Assembly (NCBI RefSeq): GCF_004345425.1 | Contig: NZ_SLVP01000002.1 | Span: 186,001-250,000 of the forward strand | DNA from: Paenibacillus sp. BK033 | GTDB taxonomy: Bacteria > Bacillota > Bacilli > Paenibacillales > Paenibacillaceae | Direction: 5' to 3' | Length of the DNA stretch: 64,000 nucleotides | Part shown: piece by piece, positions 37,886 to 46,416 of the stretch | Numbering within the stretch: position 1 is the first letter of the stretch | How the letters are laid out: each line of letters opens with the position of its first letter | Notes under the pieces: generated by a model | What the model saw: the letters and a program-made list of their open reading frames with translations, nothing else | What the model was told of the DNA's origin: nothing | Databases searched by the model: none | Position numbers and translations under genes: made by a program

Positions 37886-38809
37886 CTACAGTGTTTCCAA
37901 AGCAGCAATGCTGTTCACAGAGATGACGCGCAGATTTTTGTCGATTTTCTTGATCAGGCCGGCAAGCACGGTTCCCGAGCCGATCTCAACAAACGTGTCT
38001 ACGCCTTGTTCGGCGAGATAACGAATGCTGTCTTCCCATAGAACAGGTGAATAAACCTGCTCGACCAGAAGATTGCGGATCGCTGCCGCTTCCGTCACCG
38101 GAGCAGCGGTTACGTTCGCCACTACCGGAATAGCCGCATCGTTCATCGCTACTTCCGACAATACGCCGGATAGCTTCTCAGCCGCAGGCTTCATCAGCGA
38201 GGAATGGAACGGACCGCTTACTTCCAGCGGAATGACTCGCTTCGCGCCGGCTTCTTCTTTGCCCCGCTCAACAACCGCTTGAACGCCGGCTGCCGAACCG
38301 GAAACCACGATTTGACCCGGACAGTTAACATTCGCCAGCTCAACCGTATTTCCTTCTTCCGTGATCTTCGAACATAATTCGGCCAGAACGCCGCGTTCCG
38401 CTCCAAGCACGGCGGCCATTGCGCCTTGTCCGCCCGGAACAGCCTGCTCCATGAATTCGCCGCGCGCACGAACCGTGCGGACCGCATCCTCAAAGCCAAG
38501 TACGCCCGCCGCAACCAGCGCGCTGTACTCGCCAAGGCTATGGCCAGCCGCGTAATCGGCCTTGAGTCCCCGGCCCTCGAGCGCCTTCAGCAGCGCAACG
38601 CTTACGGTCAGAAGCGCTGGCTGGGTATTCGCCGTTTGCTTCAGCGCATCGTCCGGACCGTTAAAAATAATATCGCTCAGCTTGAAGCCCAGCGCTTCGT
38701 CCGCTTGCTCGAATACAGAGCGGGAGCTTTCGAATGCTTCATAAGCGTCTTTGCCCATGCCGACGGCTTGTGCGCCTTGGCCGGGAAATACAAATGCTGT
38801 TTTGCTCAA
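37886..38809 (-). CDS. fabD: Malonyl-CoA:ACP transacylase FabD
   Basis: 307 residues from a TTG start at 38809 ([19 protein letters not shown]), preceded by GGAGGG eight bases upstream; the longer open frame before it is fabH sequence in another frame. Catalytic Ser in [16 protein letters not shown], Arg in [10 protein letters not shown], His in [10 protein letters not shown], Gln in the FPGQGAQ motif. Loads malonyl units onto ACP. Confidence 0.96.
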   Translation of the reverse strand: MSKTAFVFPGQGAQAVGMGKDAYEAFESSRSVFEQADEALGFKLSDIIFNGPDDALKQTANTQPALLTVSVALLKALEGRGLKADYAAGHSLGEYSALVAAGVLGFEDAVRTVRARGEFMEQAVPGGQGAMAAVLGAERGVLAELCSKITEEGNTVELANVNCPGQIVVSGSAAGVQAVVERGKEEAGAKRVIPLEVSGPFHSSLMKPAAEKLSGVLSEVAMNDAAIPVVANVTAAPVTEAAAIRNLLVEQVYSPVLWEDSIRYLAEQGVDTFVEIGSGTVLAGLIKKIDKNLRVISVNSIAALETL

Positions 38810-38823
38810 ATGAATTCCCTCCG

Positions 38824-39810
38824 TTACCAGATCAATACGGAAGCGCCCCAGGTCAGGCCTCCTCCGAAGCCAACAAACACGAGGCAGTCTCCATCGTTTA
38901 CTTTTCCTTGCTCTACGGCTTCGGCCAGCGCAACAGGAATCGATGCGGCTGACATATTGCCGTATTTGTCCAGATTGATCATGCATTTCTGTTCCGACAG
39001 ATCCAGACGGTTAAGTGCCGATTGAATGATACGGACATTCGCTTGGTGAGGAACGAGCAGATTAATATCCTCTTTGCTCATGCCTGCTTTGCGGAGAGCT
39101 TCCTCCGCCGCGTTGCCCATGATCCGCACGGCAAATTTGAACACTTCATTGCCGGCCATATGAATGTAGTGCTGCTTCGACGCGACGCTTTCTGCCGTTG
39201 AAGGCATACGCGAACCGCCGCCGCTCACTTTAAGAAGTTCGCCGCCGCCCCCGTCCGCGCCAAGCTCGAACGACTTGAAGCCGCGTCCTTCCTCTACCTG
39301 TCCAAGCACAACGGCGCCAGCGCCGTCGCCAAACAAGATGCATGTATTGCGGTCGGTATAATCCGTAATGCGTGACAATGTCTCGGCCCCTACAACCAGG
39401 ACATGCTTATACATGCCCGTAGCAATCATGTTCGAAGCGGTTGCGAGCCCGTAAATAAATCCGGAGCAAGCGGCCGACAAATCAAATGCAGCGGCTTTTT
39501 TTGCTCCGAGCTTTTCTTGCAGGAGGCATGCCGTCGAAGGGAAGAACGTGTCCGGCGTAATGGTCGATACGATAATCAGATCAAGGTCTTCAATGGTGAT
39601 GCCCGCCGCTTCGATTGCTTTCAGAGAGGCTTGATAAGCCAGATCGGAAGTCGCCTGCTCCGCTGCCGCCAAACGGCGTTCGCGGATACCCGTGCGCGTT
39701 ACGATCCACTCGTCGTTGGTTTCCACCATTTGTTCAAGTTCTTTATTGGATAAAATCCGGTCGGGAACGTATTTGCCCGTACCAATAATGCCAACAGGAT
39801 GTAGATTCAT
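38824..39810 (-). CDS. fabH: Beta-ketoacyl-ACP synthase III FabH
   Basis: 328 residues. Starts fatty acid chains from acyl-CoA primers (branched primers in Bacillales). Catalytic Cys in FDLSAACSGFIYGLA near 113, His in LLVPHQANVRI, Asn and the GGGLTWGA end motif are visible; NDEWIVTRTGIRERR is the family signature. Of two adjacent ATGs the second (39810) is better spaced from GGGAGG. It lies inside the fapR-plsX-...-fabF operon, between plsX and fabD. Confidence 0.96.
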   Translation of the reverse strand: MNLHPVGIIGTGKYVPDRILSNKELEQMVETNDEWIVTRTGIRERRLAAAEQATSDLAYQASLKAIEAAGITIEDLDLIIVSTITPDTFFPSTACLLQEKLGAKKAAAFDLSAACSGFIYGLATASNMIATGMYKHVLVVGAETLSRITDYTDRNTCILFGDGAGAVVLGQVEEGRGFKSFELGADGGGGELLKVSGGGSRMPSTAESVASKQHYIHMAGNEVFKFAVRIMGNAAEEALRKAGMSKEDINLLVPHQANVRIIQSALNRLDLSEQKCMINLDKYGNMSAASIPVALAEAVEQGKVNDGDCLVFVGFGGGLTWGASVLIW

Positions 39811-40802
39811 CATGACCTCCCGCCTATTTCCGCCGCGATGGATTCCGTAAGCTGGGCTTTAATAGCCGTCCGGGCCTGCCGGATCGCGTTTTTCACAGCC
39901 GTAGCATCCGACGAACCGTGACATTTCATCACCAGCCCGTTCAAGCCAAGCAGCGGAGCGCTCCCATGTTCTTTGTAATCCATCTTTTTCCGCAATGCGC
40001 GAAGTCTTGGCATCATTATCGCTGCGGCAAGCTTCGTCAACATCGTCTCGCCAAAAGCCTCTTTCAAGAAGGTCATCAGCGATCCCGCCGTCCCCTCCAT
40101 CGCTTTAAGCATAATATTCCCCGCGAAACCATCGCAAATGAGGATGTCGCAGCTGCGATTAAGCAAGTCGCGCGCTTCAACGTTGCCAATAAAATGGATC
40201 GGCGCCTGCTCAAGCAGATCATAGGCCGCTTTGGTCAGCTCGTTGCCTTTGCGCTCTTCGGTACCGACATTCAGGAGGCCAACGCGCGGGTTGTCAAACC
40301 CATGCACCTTTGCACGGTAAATACTGCCCATGATTGCGTATTGGAGCAAATGCTCGGGCTTGGCATCCATATTGGCGCCAAGGTCAAGCGCAAGAACCCC
40401 TATATCGTCCATTGTCGGCAGCATTGGAGCAAGCGCGGGGCGCTCGATACCGTCCAGTCTGCCAACAACAAGCAAACCGGTGGTCATCAAAGCTCCGGTG
40501 TTGCCCGCGGAAATCATGGCGTCGGCACGTTTTTCCCGAACCAGCTGTCCCGCAACGACCATGGACGAGCCTTTTTTTCGGCGAACCGCTTTGACCGGTT
40601 CTTCATCCGGACCGATCACCTCATCCGTATGGCATAACGTCACGTTGGCCGGCTTTTGTCCTTTGAGGAGCGGCTCGACTGCCGCCGTATCGCCAACAAG
40701 AACCAACTCCGTATCCGGCCACTCCGCCGCAGCTTCCAGCACGCCCTGAACGATAAGCCCGGGCGCATGGTCGCCTCCCATCGCATCTATGGCGATCCGC
40801 AT
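39810..40802 (-). CDS. plsX: Phosphate acyltransferase PlsX
   Basis: 330 residues. Converts acyl-ACP to acyl-phosphate, linking fatty acid and phospholipid synthesis. N-terminal MRIAIDAMGGDHAPGLIVQG and the ICDGFAGNIMLKAMEG motif are diagnostic. Follows fapR and couples to fabH through overlapping stop and start codons. Confidence 0.97.
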   Translation of the reverse strand: MRIAIDAMGGDHAPGLIVQGVLEAAAEWPDTELVLVGDTAAVEPLLKGQKPANVTLCHTDEVIGPDEEPVKAVRRKKGSSMVVAGQLVREKRADAMISAGNTGALMTTGLLVVGRLDGIERPALAPMLPTMDDIGVLALDLGANMDAKPEHLLQYAIMGSIYRAKVHGFDNPRVGLLNVGTEERKGNELTKAAYDLLEQAPIHFIGNVEARDLLNRSCDILICDGFAGNIMLKAMEGTAGSLMTFLKEAFGETMLTKLAAAIMMPRLRALRKKMDYKEHGSAPLLGLNGLVMKCHGSSDATAVKNAIRQARTAIKAQLTESIAAEIGGRS

Positions 40803-40860
40803 GTTTACTACCTCCCAGAAGCTCTGCCCTATAAGACAGGCAAAGCGCTAACATAAAAGC

Positions 40861-41454
40861 CTATGCCTCGCTCTCTCCTTCACCAGCCGACCGGTAAATG
40901 ACGAAGTTCCCCTGGAACACCATCTCATCCCCGACATAGGTAAAGAGCTCCACCTTCGACTTGTGGCGCTCGCCGGATATCGAACGTACATAAGCTTTTG
41001 CAATGCACTTTTCGCCCAGCTTAACAGGCCGGATAAAGCGGATGTCCGCCGTAACCGTCAGAGCGATTTTTTCTTCAATTACAGCTACAGCCAGCGAGTT
41101 CGCCTGGGCAAATACGTGATGGCCCCGGGCAATCCCCGTACGAGAGAAAACATGCTCTTCTCGAATTTCGAATATCGAGATCCCGCTTTTGTCCAGCTGC
41201 AGATCTACGATGTCACCAATCACTTCGTGCAGCGGCAAGGACTGAACGGAATCGTAAGAACGCTCAGCCATCAGCTTCATCCGCTCGCGCAGTTCGGGAA
41301 TGCCCAGTTCCATCCGGTCAAGCCTTATGGTCTGAATGCTGACTTTCAAATGTCTCGTCAGCTCCCGGTCCGTCATAAACGGATTTTCGTCAATTAATTG
41401 CGCGAGCAGCTGATGCCGCTGTCGCTTAGGCATTCGTTCGATCTTCGGCACCAC
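40861..41454 (-). CDS. fapR: Transcriptional repressor of lipid synthesis FapR
   Basis: 197 residues. N-terminal DeoR-like helix-turn-helix (FMTDRELTRHLKVSIQTIRLDRMELGIPELRERMK) joined to a hot-dog thioesterase-like domain that binds malonyl-CoA (HVFSRTGIARGHHVFAQANSLAVAVI...DIRFIRPVKLGEKCIAKA). Malonyl-CoA releases it from DNA. Start GTG at 41454 or ATG at 41433; the region is not decisive. A FapR-type operator overlaps its own promoter, so the operon is autoregulated. Confidence 0.96.
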   Translation of the reverse strand: MVPKIERMPKRQRHQLLAQLIDENPFMTDRELTRHLKVSIQTIRLDRMELGIPELRERMKLMAERSYDSVQSLPLHEVIGDIVDLQLDKSGISIFEIREEHVFSRTGIARGHHVFAQANSLAVAVIEEKIALTVTADIRFIRPVKLGEKCIAKAYVRSISGERHKSKVELFTYVGDEMVFQGNFVIYRSAGEGESEA

Positions 41455-41503
41455 CTTATCAGTATTGTGACCCTTGTCTGATTTTACTCGAATAATGGCT
41501 GAT

Positions 41504-41521
41504 ATTATAACCTGGTACTAA
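41504..41521 (-). promoter_or_regulatory. FapR operator overlapping the operon promoter
   Basis: Minus strand TTAGTACCAGGTTATAAT. The left half TTAGTACC equals the published FapR half-site; the right half (TTATAA against TACTAA) is partly degenerate. It covers the -10 hexamer TATAAT (41509-41504), so bound FapR would block the promoter of fapR-plsX-fabH-fabD-fabG-acpP-fabF-rnc. No good -35 was found, as the site is preceded by an AT-rich tract. Confidence 0.8.
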
Positions 41522-41560
41522 ATAAGTATATAAAAAAAAGAGTATGTAAGCAACGGACAC

Positions 41561-41594
41561 AAAAAAATAGCACCTCATCGTAATGAAGTGCTAT
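41561..41594 (-). terminator. Terminator after rpmF
   Basis: 14-base arms ATAGCACCTCATCG / TAATGAAGTGCTAT (41567-41580, 41581-41594; two mismatches near the loop), with seven T on the minus strand. Confidence 0.88.
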
Positions 41595-41611
41595 TGTGGG
41601 AAACCCCGAGA

Positions 41612-41785
41612 TTATTGGGAAATAATCTCTTTCGTTTTGTAATATCCGCACACTTTGCATACGTGGTGGCCAAGTTTCAGCTCTCCACATTGCTCGCATT
41701 TTACCATACCTGGTACCGCCAGTTTGAAATGCGTGCGACGTTTGTCGCGGCGAGTTTTGGATGTTCTTCTTTGAGGTACTGCCAT
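41612..41785 (-). CDS. rpmF: 50S ribosomal protein L32
   Basis: 57 residues, [22 protein letters not shown] start and a four-cysteine zinc ribbon (CEQC...CKVC). Zinc-binding form of L32. GGAGGTGG lies six bases before the ATG at 41785. Co-transcribed with yceD, as in most bacteria. Confidence 0.98.
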   Translation of the reverse strand: MAVPQRRTSKTRRDKRRTHFKLAVPGMVKCEQCGELKLGHHVCKVCGYYKTKEIISQ

Positions 41786-41822
41786 GTTTCCCACCTCCTT
41801 CACAGAATCAATGAATCACGCT

Positions 41823-42347
41823 TTATTGTTCGTCTTTGAATAAATCCTTGAGCACTGCCATGCGAGGGTCAATTCTCTCGGTAGAGCAGCCGCATTTTTG
41901 TTCATTTAAGTTCTGTCCGCAATTTTGGCACAGTCCTTTGCAATCCTTACTGCATAACGGCGCGAACGGCATGAACAGCTGAAGCACTTCTTCCACATAA
42001 GGCTTCAAATCCAGCCTGTCCCCCGTTACGGCAATAACGTCGTCATCCTCATCCTCTTCCGATTCTTCCTCATCCTTGTCGGATGCCGGCTTGAACTGGT
42101 CGGACACGGGGATTACCGTATGAAGCTTCACCGGGTCAAGACAACGCGAGCAAGCGAGCTCCCAATCAATGGTCAATTCGCCTTCGACCGCAATCGAGCC
42201 TTCATTGCCTGTTACCTGAAGCGACACATGGAGCGGACCGGTACTAATGACATCCGATCTGTCTTTGAATAAAGCGGACACATCGAGATTCTCATCAATC
42301 TTTGCCTTAATGCCTTTGGACATCGTTTCTTGTACATGAAACTGCAT
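41823..42347 (-). CDS. yceD: YceD family (DUF177) metal-binding protein
   Basis: 174 residues. Shows the family features: SRCLDPV cysteine motif, an acidic insertion (DEEESEEDEDDD) and a C-terminal four-Cys cluster CSKDCKGLCQNCGQNLN. It is needed for 23S rRNA accumulation in plants and bacteria, through an unclear mechanism. Start at 42347 (MQFHVQETMSKG) follows GGGGTG by six bases. Operon with rpmF behind a strong promoter. Confidence 0.9.
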   Translation of the reverse strand: MQFHVQETMSKGIKAKIDENLDVSALFKDRSDVISTGPLHVSLQVTGNEGSIAVEGELTIDWELACSRCLDPVKLHTVIPVSDQFKPASDKDEEESEEDEDDDVIAVTGDRLDLKPYVEEVLQLFMPFAPLCSKDCKGLCQNCGQNLNEQKCGCSTERIDPRMAVLKDLFKDEQ

Positions 42348-42373
42348 GTGATCACCCCAAACAAACAAAAATT

Positions 42374-42403
42374 ATTATATCTATCTTCGAGCGGTTTTGT
42401 CAA
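42374..42403 (-). promoter_or_regulatory. SigA promoter of yceD-rpmF
   Basis: Minus strand TTGACA (42403-42398), 18-base spacer, TATAAT (42379-42374). Both hexamers are perfect consensus. Confidence 0.85.
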
Positions 42404-42459
42404 CATTTTCACACTGTTTTTCATCTTTTGCCCCGTTATTTCGTGAATATAACGATGGC

Positions 42460-42471
42460 CTTGTGCTATGA
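42460..42471 (+). promoter_or_regulatory. Extended -10 promoter of tmcAL
   Basis: TTGTGC followed by TATGAT (about 42460-42471) gives a TGC-TATGAT extended -10; no good -35 is visible. It lies about 38 bases before the TTG start of tmcAL and is divergent from the yceD promoter. Confidence 0.45.
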
Positions 42472-42508
42472 TGGGACATATATCCATCTGAGACAAGGAG
42501 ATGTCAGC

Positions 42509-43756
42509 TTGCGAACGGTAGGACTAATTGTTGAGTATAACCCATTTCACAACGGTCATCAATATCATTTGCGCGAATCGGTCAAAATAGCAGAAGCCGA
42601 TGCCGTTGTCGCCGTCATGAGCGGAAATTTCCTGCAGCGCGGAGAGCCGGCCGTCATGGATAAATGGGCCAGGACGGAAGCCGCGCTTCGCGGCGGCTGC
42701 GATCTCGTCCTGGAGCTGCCGGTCGCCTACGCTACGCAAGCGGCGGAATGGTTCGCTTACGGAGCGGTCGCCACCCTGGAGGCGACCGGTGTCGTAGACG
42801 CCTTCTGCTTCGGTACGGAGAGCGGAGAGCTTCAGGCGCTGCACGAAGCGGCCAAGCTTGTTGCCCACGAGCCGCCAGCCTTTCAGCAACTGCTTCGGGA
42901 AGCAATGGAGAACGGAAGCAGCTATCCAAGCGCTTATAGCTCTGCGATCGCCTCCTACCTTGAATCGGTCGGCAAGGCGGATGCGGCTGTCTTCCCTTTC
43001 GCCCAGCCGAACCATACGCTTGGTCTTCATTATTTAATCGCGCTGGAACGGATCGGCGGGCGGATGCTGCCCTACACGATTCGGCGGGAGAAATCCGAAT
43101 ACGGTCAAACGACGGTTACCGACAGCGCTATTGCCAGCGCCACCGCGATCCGCAAGCTGCTGATCGAAGGCGGTGAGCTTGAAGCAAGCAGGCCGCTGGT
43201 GCCTGCCGGAACTTTTGAAGTGATGCAGAGGGAATGGTCCTCCGGGAGAAGCCCCGTCAGCTGGGCCAACTTCGTCCATCAGCTGCTGCATGCCGTTGTC
43301 ACCCGTACGCCGGAACAGCTCGCCGGATACCGGGAAATGACGGAAGGGCTCGAATACCGGCTTCTTCAAGCTCTGCCGAACCTGGACCATACGGGATTTG
43401 AGCCGCTGCTGGATGCTCTGAAGACAAAGCGTTACACGAGAACCAAGCTGCAGCGCTCCCTGCTTTCTATTCTGCTCCGCCATAAAAAAGAAGATTTCAC
43501 TCCCGAGAAATTGGCTTCCGGCGTTCAATATATCCGGGTGCTTGGATTCACAAGCAAAGGACGGCAGCTTCTGCGCCGCATGAAGAAGGAAGCTAAGCTC
43601 CCCGTTCTGCTAAGCGCCGCCAGAGCTCCAATCGAGTCCAGATACCTCGAGCTTGATACCCAAGCTTCGGCGGTCTATATGCTGGCCCAGCCCGGGCATG
43701 AATCGGCGGCAGCGTTGTACCGCGATTTTACGGACAGACCGGTTATTATCGGGTAA
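42509..43756 (+). CDS. tmcAL: tRNA(Met) cytidine acetate ligase TmcAL (YlbM)
   Basis: 415 residues. Acetylates C34 of elongator tRNA(Met) using ATP and acetate. Nucleotidyltransferase fold with VGLIVEYNPFHNGHQYHL (HxGH-type motif), VAVMSGNFLQRGEPA and FCFGTESGE. The TTG start at 42509 (MRTVGLIVEYN) has AAGGAG seven bases ahead; longer upstream frame readings have no such site. The 3' end overlaps ylbL by 11 bases, converging. Confidence 0.94.
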   Translation: MRTVGLIVEYNPFHNGHQYHLRESVKIAEADAVVAVMSGNFLQRGEPAVMDKWARTEAALRGGCDLVLELPVAYATQAAEWFAYGAVATLEATGVVDAFCFGTESGELQALHEAAKLVAHEPPAFQQLLREAMENGSSYPSAYSSAIASYLESVGKADAAVFPFAQPNHTLGLHYLIALERIGGRMLPYTIRREKSEYGQTTVTDSAIASATAIRKLLIEGGELEASRPLVPAGTFEVMQREWSSGRSPVSWANFVHQLLHAVVTRTPEQLAGYREMTEGLEYRLLQALPNLDHTGFEPLLDALKTKRYTRTKLQRSLLSILLRHKKEDFTPEKLASGVQYIRVLGFTSKGRQLLRRMKKEAKLPVLLSAARAPIESRYLELDTQASAVYMLAQPGHESAAALYRDFTDRPVIIG

Positions 43757-44546
43757 AACCGGCTTCATCCTGTATGGCCGCAATCGCCGAGCCCAGCGAG
43801 GTGACGGGAACCACCTTCATCTCGCTGCGAAGCTCCTTCGCTTTCGCCGCAGCCTCTTTATAGTTATCTGTTGGAGCAAGGAACAGCTCTGCCCCCGCCT
43901 GTTCCGCCGTAACCACTTTTAACGAGATTGCGCCGATTGACCCGACCTTCCCGTCTTTGTCGATCGTTCCCGTTCCCGCAATTCTTAACCCCCGGGTAAA
44001 ATCCTCATTCAATAGGAGATTAAGAGACTGCAGCGCAAACATCAGACCGGCAGACGGTCCTCCGACGTCGTTTGCTGCGATCATGATTTTCTTTCTGTCA
44101 TCGTCCGGCTGAAGCCCCGCAGGCGATAATTTGTACGGTATGCCCGCATAGCGATAGGCAGCCTCAACCGCGCTGCTCTGCGAAGCAAGCATGTCCTTGG
44201 ACATCCGAGCCAGATAATCCTTCTGCGACAACCCCTTCATGACCGAGTCTCTGCTAACTACTTGGAAGTCCTTGTTCCAGACCGATTGGATAGCCTGCCA
44301 ATACTTCGCGTCCGTCAATTTAACGGTTGTGACCAAAAAAGCGCCCCGATTGCCCGCTTCCGAAGTGGTCTGCCGGATTCCTGAGCTGCCGCTGCCATCC
44401 TGCACGAACGGCTCAGTCTCGAACGCAAGACCCGGCTCATAGACAACAAGCGGTGTCGGAGCATACACAATGACCCACAGCATTACGGCTATCAAAAAAA
44501 TCCCCGCCGCCTGCCTGGCCCTGCCGCTCAGCCTAAGCTTGCTCAT
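43746..44546 (-). CDS. ylbL: YlbL/SepM-like membrane Lon-type protease lacking PDZ domain
   Basis: 266 residues. One membrane segment (about 13-32), then a short extracellular linker domain and a Lon (S16) protease domain with Ser165 in DVGGPSAGLMF and Lys210 in GAISLKVV. B. subtilis YlbL/SepM homologues carry a PDZ domain between the membrane part and the catalytic domain; here the sequence goes from AYRYAGIPYKLS (about 130-141) to the catalytic strand MIAANDVGG within 20 residues, so the PDZ domain is missing. The catalytic dyad and GTGTIDKDGKVGSIG are intact, so the protease should still act. The shortening is likely real rather than a sequencing error because the frame is open throughout. 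Confidence 0.88.
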   Translation of the reverse strand: MSKLRLSGRARQAAGIFLIAVMLWVIVYAPTPLVVYEPGLAFETEPFVQDGSGSSGIRQTTSEAGNRGAFLVTTVKLTDAKYWQAIQSVWNKDFQVVSRDSVMKGLSQKDYLARMSKDMLASQSSAVEAAYRYAGIPYKLSPAGLQPDDDRKKIMIAANDVGGPSAGLMFALQSLNLLLNEDFTRGLRIAGTGTIDKDGKVGSIGAISLKVVTAEQAGAELFLAPTDNYKEAAAKAKELRSEMKVVPVTSLGSAIAAIQDEAGFTR

Positions 44547-44572
44547 TGAACTCCCTCCCTTCGCAAGGGCTT

Positions 44573-44612
44573 GGTCTATCCCGCCCGAGTCGAGCGTACA
44601 ATGGAATAGACC
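44573..44612. other. Inverted repeat between ylbL and ylbJ
   Basis: GGTCTATCCC (44573-44582) and GGAATAGACC (44603-44612) pair over 10 positions with one mismatch, 20 bases apart, in the region between divergent genes. TACAAT (44597-44602) lies just inside the right arm and may be the ylbJ -10. Possible operator. Confidence 0.4.
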
Positions 44613-44670
44613 CCGGTTCGTCCGGCCTCTTGCTTAATCGATAATCCTATTTTCAATGGAGTTGATAGAT

Positions 44671-45894
44671 ATGGCACGAACGATTCTGTACGCAGCAATC
44701 TCGATCCTGATGGTTGCCGCTATCATACGCCAGCCGGATGAAGCGTTCCAAGCTTCCCTTCAGGGGTTGACCATCTGGTGGAATATCGTATTCCCCGGTC
44801 TGCTGCCCTTCCTCGTCTTGTTTGAGCTCATAGCCGCCTTTGGGCTAATTCACGGAATTGGCGCGCTTCTCCGTCCACTGATGCGAGGCTTGTTCAAGCT
44901 GCCCGGCGAAGCTGCGCTGCCATTGCTTTTTGGGTGGCTGTCGGGGCATCAGGCAGGCGCCGAAGCAACGGCTGCTCTCCGCCGGGATCAGCTGGTCAGC
45001 AGACGCGAAGGACAAAGACTGCTGGCCTTGTCCCATATGCCCAACCCGCTTTTTATGCTGGTCGTCATAGGTGCCGGCTTCCTGCATCGGCCTGAGCTTG
45101 GCTTATTTATCGCCCTAATGGTCTGGCTATCCGCGCTTTGTACGGCGGGATGGATCTCGTTGTTCAGCCGGCGGAGGTCCCCTTCGCATCAGCCGATCCC
45201 CCCTCATGCAGCGGTTGCATCCAGAGGATTGATGGAGAATGTGGCAAATGCGATCACCACAAGCCGCGACCGTGACGGCCGCAGCTTTGGCAAGGTGCTT
45301 GGCGATGCGGTCTCTTCAGGCGTTCAAAAGCTGCTTGTCGTTGGCGGGTTCATGATTTTCGCGGCCGTAGCAGCCCGGCTGGCGTTACCGCTCATCCAAT
45401 TCGCGATGCCAAACGGTATTGCCGAATTGCTGCTGCCGGCCTTGCTCGAGAGCCATATCGGCGCCTACGGAGCTGCCGTATGGCAGGGTCCCGGCATCAC
45501 TACAGCGATAAGCGCCGCCGCTGTTGCGGCCATCCTTGCCTGGAGCGGCTTAAGCGCGCTGCTGCAGTCAGGCTATGCCATTACCGGCACGGATTTGAAG
45601 CTGCTGCCGCTGATCGGCGTGAGATTACTGCATGCGCTGCATGCCGCTGCGTTAGCCTTGCTGCTGTGGAAGCCGGCGCAGGCTGTTCTTGCGCTGCTGC
45701 CAAGCCGTTTAACCGGCGCAACGGCAGCCATGCTGCAGAACGGCGCCGACTGGCAGCGCCCTTCCAACGCATACGAGGCCGTCACCGCACTTGGCCTCCC
45801 GTCGCTGTGGCCGTATGCGCTGACGGCCGTCGCCGTTCTTGCTATTGCGCTGCTGTTGATGCGGGCAGCCGCCCCCCGTACCCCCAACCTGTAG
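44671..45894 (+). CDS. ylbJ: Sporulation membrane protein YlbJ
   Basis: About 407 residues, mostly hydrophobic, with roughly eight to ten membrane segments and nucleoside-recognition (Gate) domain motifs: NIVFPGLLPFLVLFELIAAFGLI, PLLFGWLSGHQAGAE, and VQKLLVVGGFMIFAAV. In B. subtilis ylbJ is SigE-controlled and required for spore cortex formation. Start at 44671 has TGGAG nine bases ahead; the ATG at 44656 lacks a ribosome site. It ends six bases from coaD, converging with no terminator visible. Confidence 0.92.
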   Translation: MARTILYAAISILMVAAIIRQPDEAFQASLQGLTIWWNIVFPGLLPFLVLFELIAAFGLIHGIGALLRPLMRGLFKLPGEAALPLLFGWLSGHQAGAEATAALRRDQLVSRREGQRLLALSHMPNPLFMLVVIGAGFLHRPELGLFIALMVWLSALCTAGWISLFSRRRSPSHQPIPPHAAVASRGLMENVANAITTSRDRDGRSFGKVLGDAVSSGVQKLLVVGGFMIFAAVAARLALPLIQFAMPNGIAELLLPALLESHIGAYGAAVWQGPGITTAISAAAVAAILAWSGLSALLQSGYAITGTDLKLLPLIGVRLLHALHAAALALLLWKPAQAVLALLPSRLTGATAAMLQNGADWQRPSNAYEAVTALGLPSLWPYALTAVAVLAIALLLMRAAAPRTPNL

Positions 45895-45900
45895 GAGCGT

Positions 45901-46416
45901 TTATTGTCCGCTCGACTGCCTCGCTTTATATTTTTCATCGAGGCGAGTCTCGACGGGAGCCGGAACAAGCTCATGAACCGGTCCGCCAAACATCGCGATT
46001 TCCTTCACTATGCTGGAGCTGAGGTACGAATATTTCGGGTTCGTCATCATAAAGATCGTCTCGATCTCTTCATCGAGCAATTGATTCGTCGAGGCAAGCG
46101 TCAGCTCGTATTCGAAGTCCGTCACCGATCGGATGCCGCGGACAATAACGCTGGCCCGGCGCGATTTCATGAACCGTACGAGCAGGTCGCGGAAGCTGTC
46201 GATCGAAACGTTCGGAATATCGGCCGTTATTTCGCGAAGCATCTCCTTCCGCTCGTCAAGCGTAAACATCGGACTTTTGCTTGTATTGTTCAGCACCGCC
46301 ACAATGACGTGGTCGAATTGCTTGGCCGAACGGCGGATAATATCGAGATGGCCCAGTGTCGGAGGGTCGAAGCTCCCTGGATAAACCGCTACTCTTCCGT
46401 TCTCATTCATCTGCAT
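45901..46416 (-). CDS. coaD: Phosphopantetheine adenylyltransferase CoaD
   Basis: 171 residues. Fourth step of CoA synthesis. Contains VAVYPGSFDPPTLGHLDII (HxGH-type TLGH), RGIRSVTDFEYE and KYSYLSSSIVKEIA. The ATG at 46416 (MQMNENGRV) follows GGAGGAAC by eight bases and overlaps the rsmD stop region. Confidence 0.96.
   Translation of the reverse strand: MQMNENGRVAVYPGSFDPPTLGHLDIIRRSAKQFDHVIVAVLNNTSKSPMFTLDERKEMLREITADIPNVSIDSFRDLLVRFMKSRRASVIVRGIRSVTDFEYELTLASTNQLLDEEIETIFMMTNPKYSYLSSSIVKEIAMFGGPVHELVPAPVETRLDEKYKARQSSGQ

Noticed and set aside
38810..38986. 59-residue N-terminal extension of FabD
   Set aside because: It overlaps fabH; the conserved start [11 protein letters not shown] follows a good ribosome site.
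42428..42508. Upstream part of the tmcAL open frame as coding
   Set aside because: It runs through the promoter region; the TTG at 42509 has AAGGAG and matches the family start.
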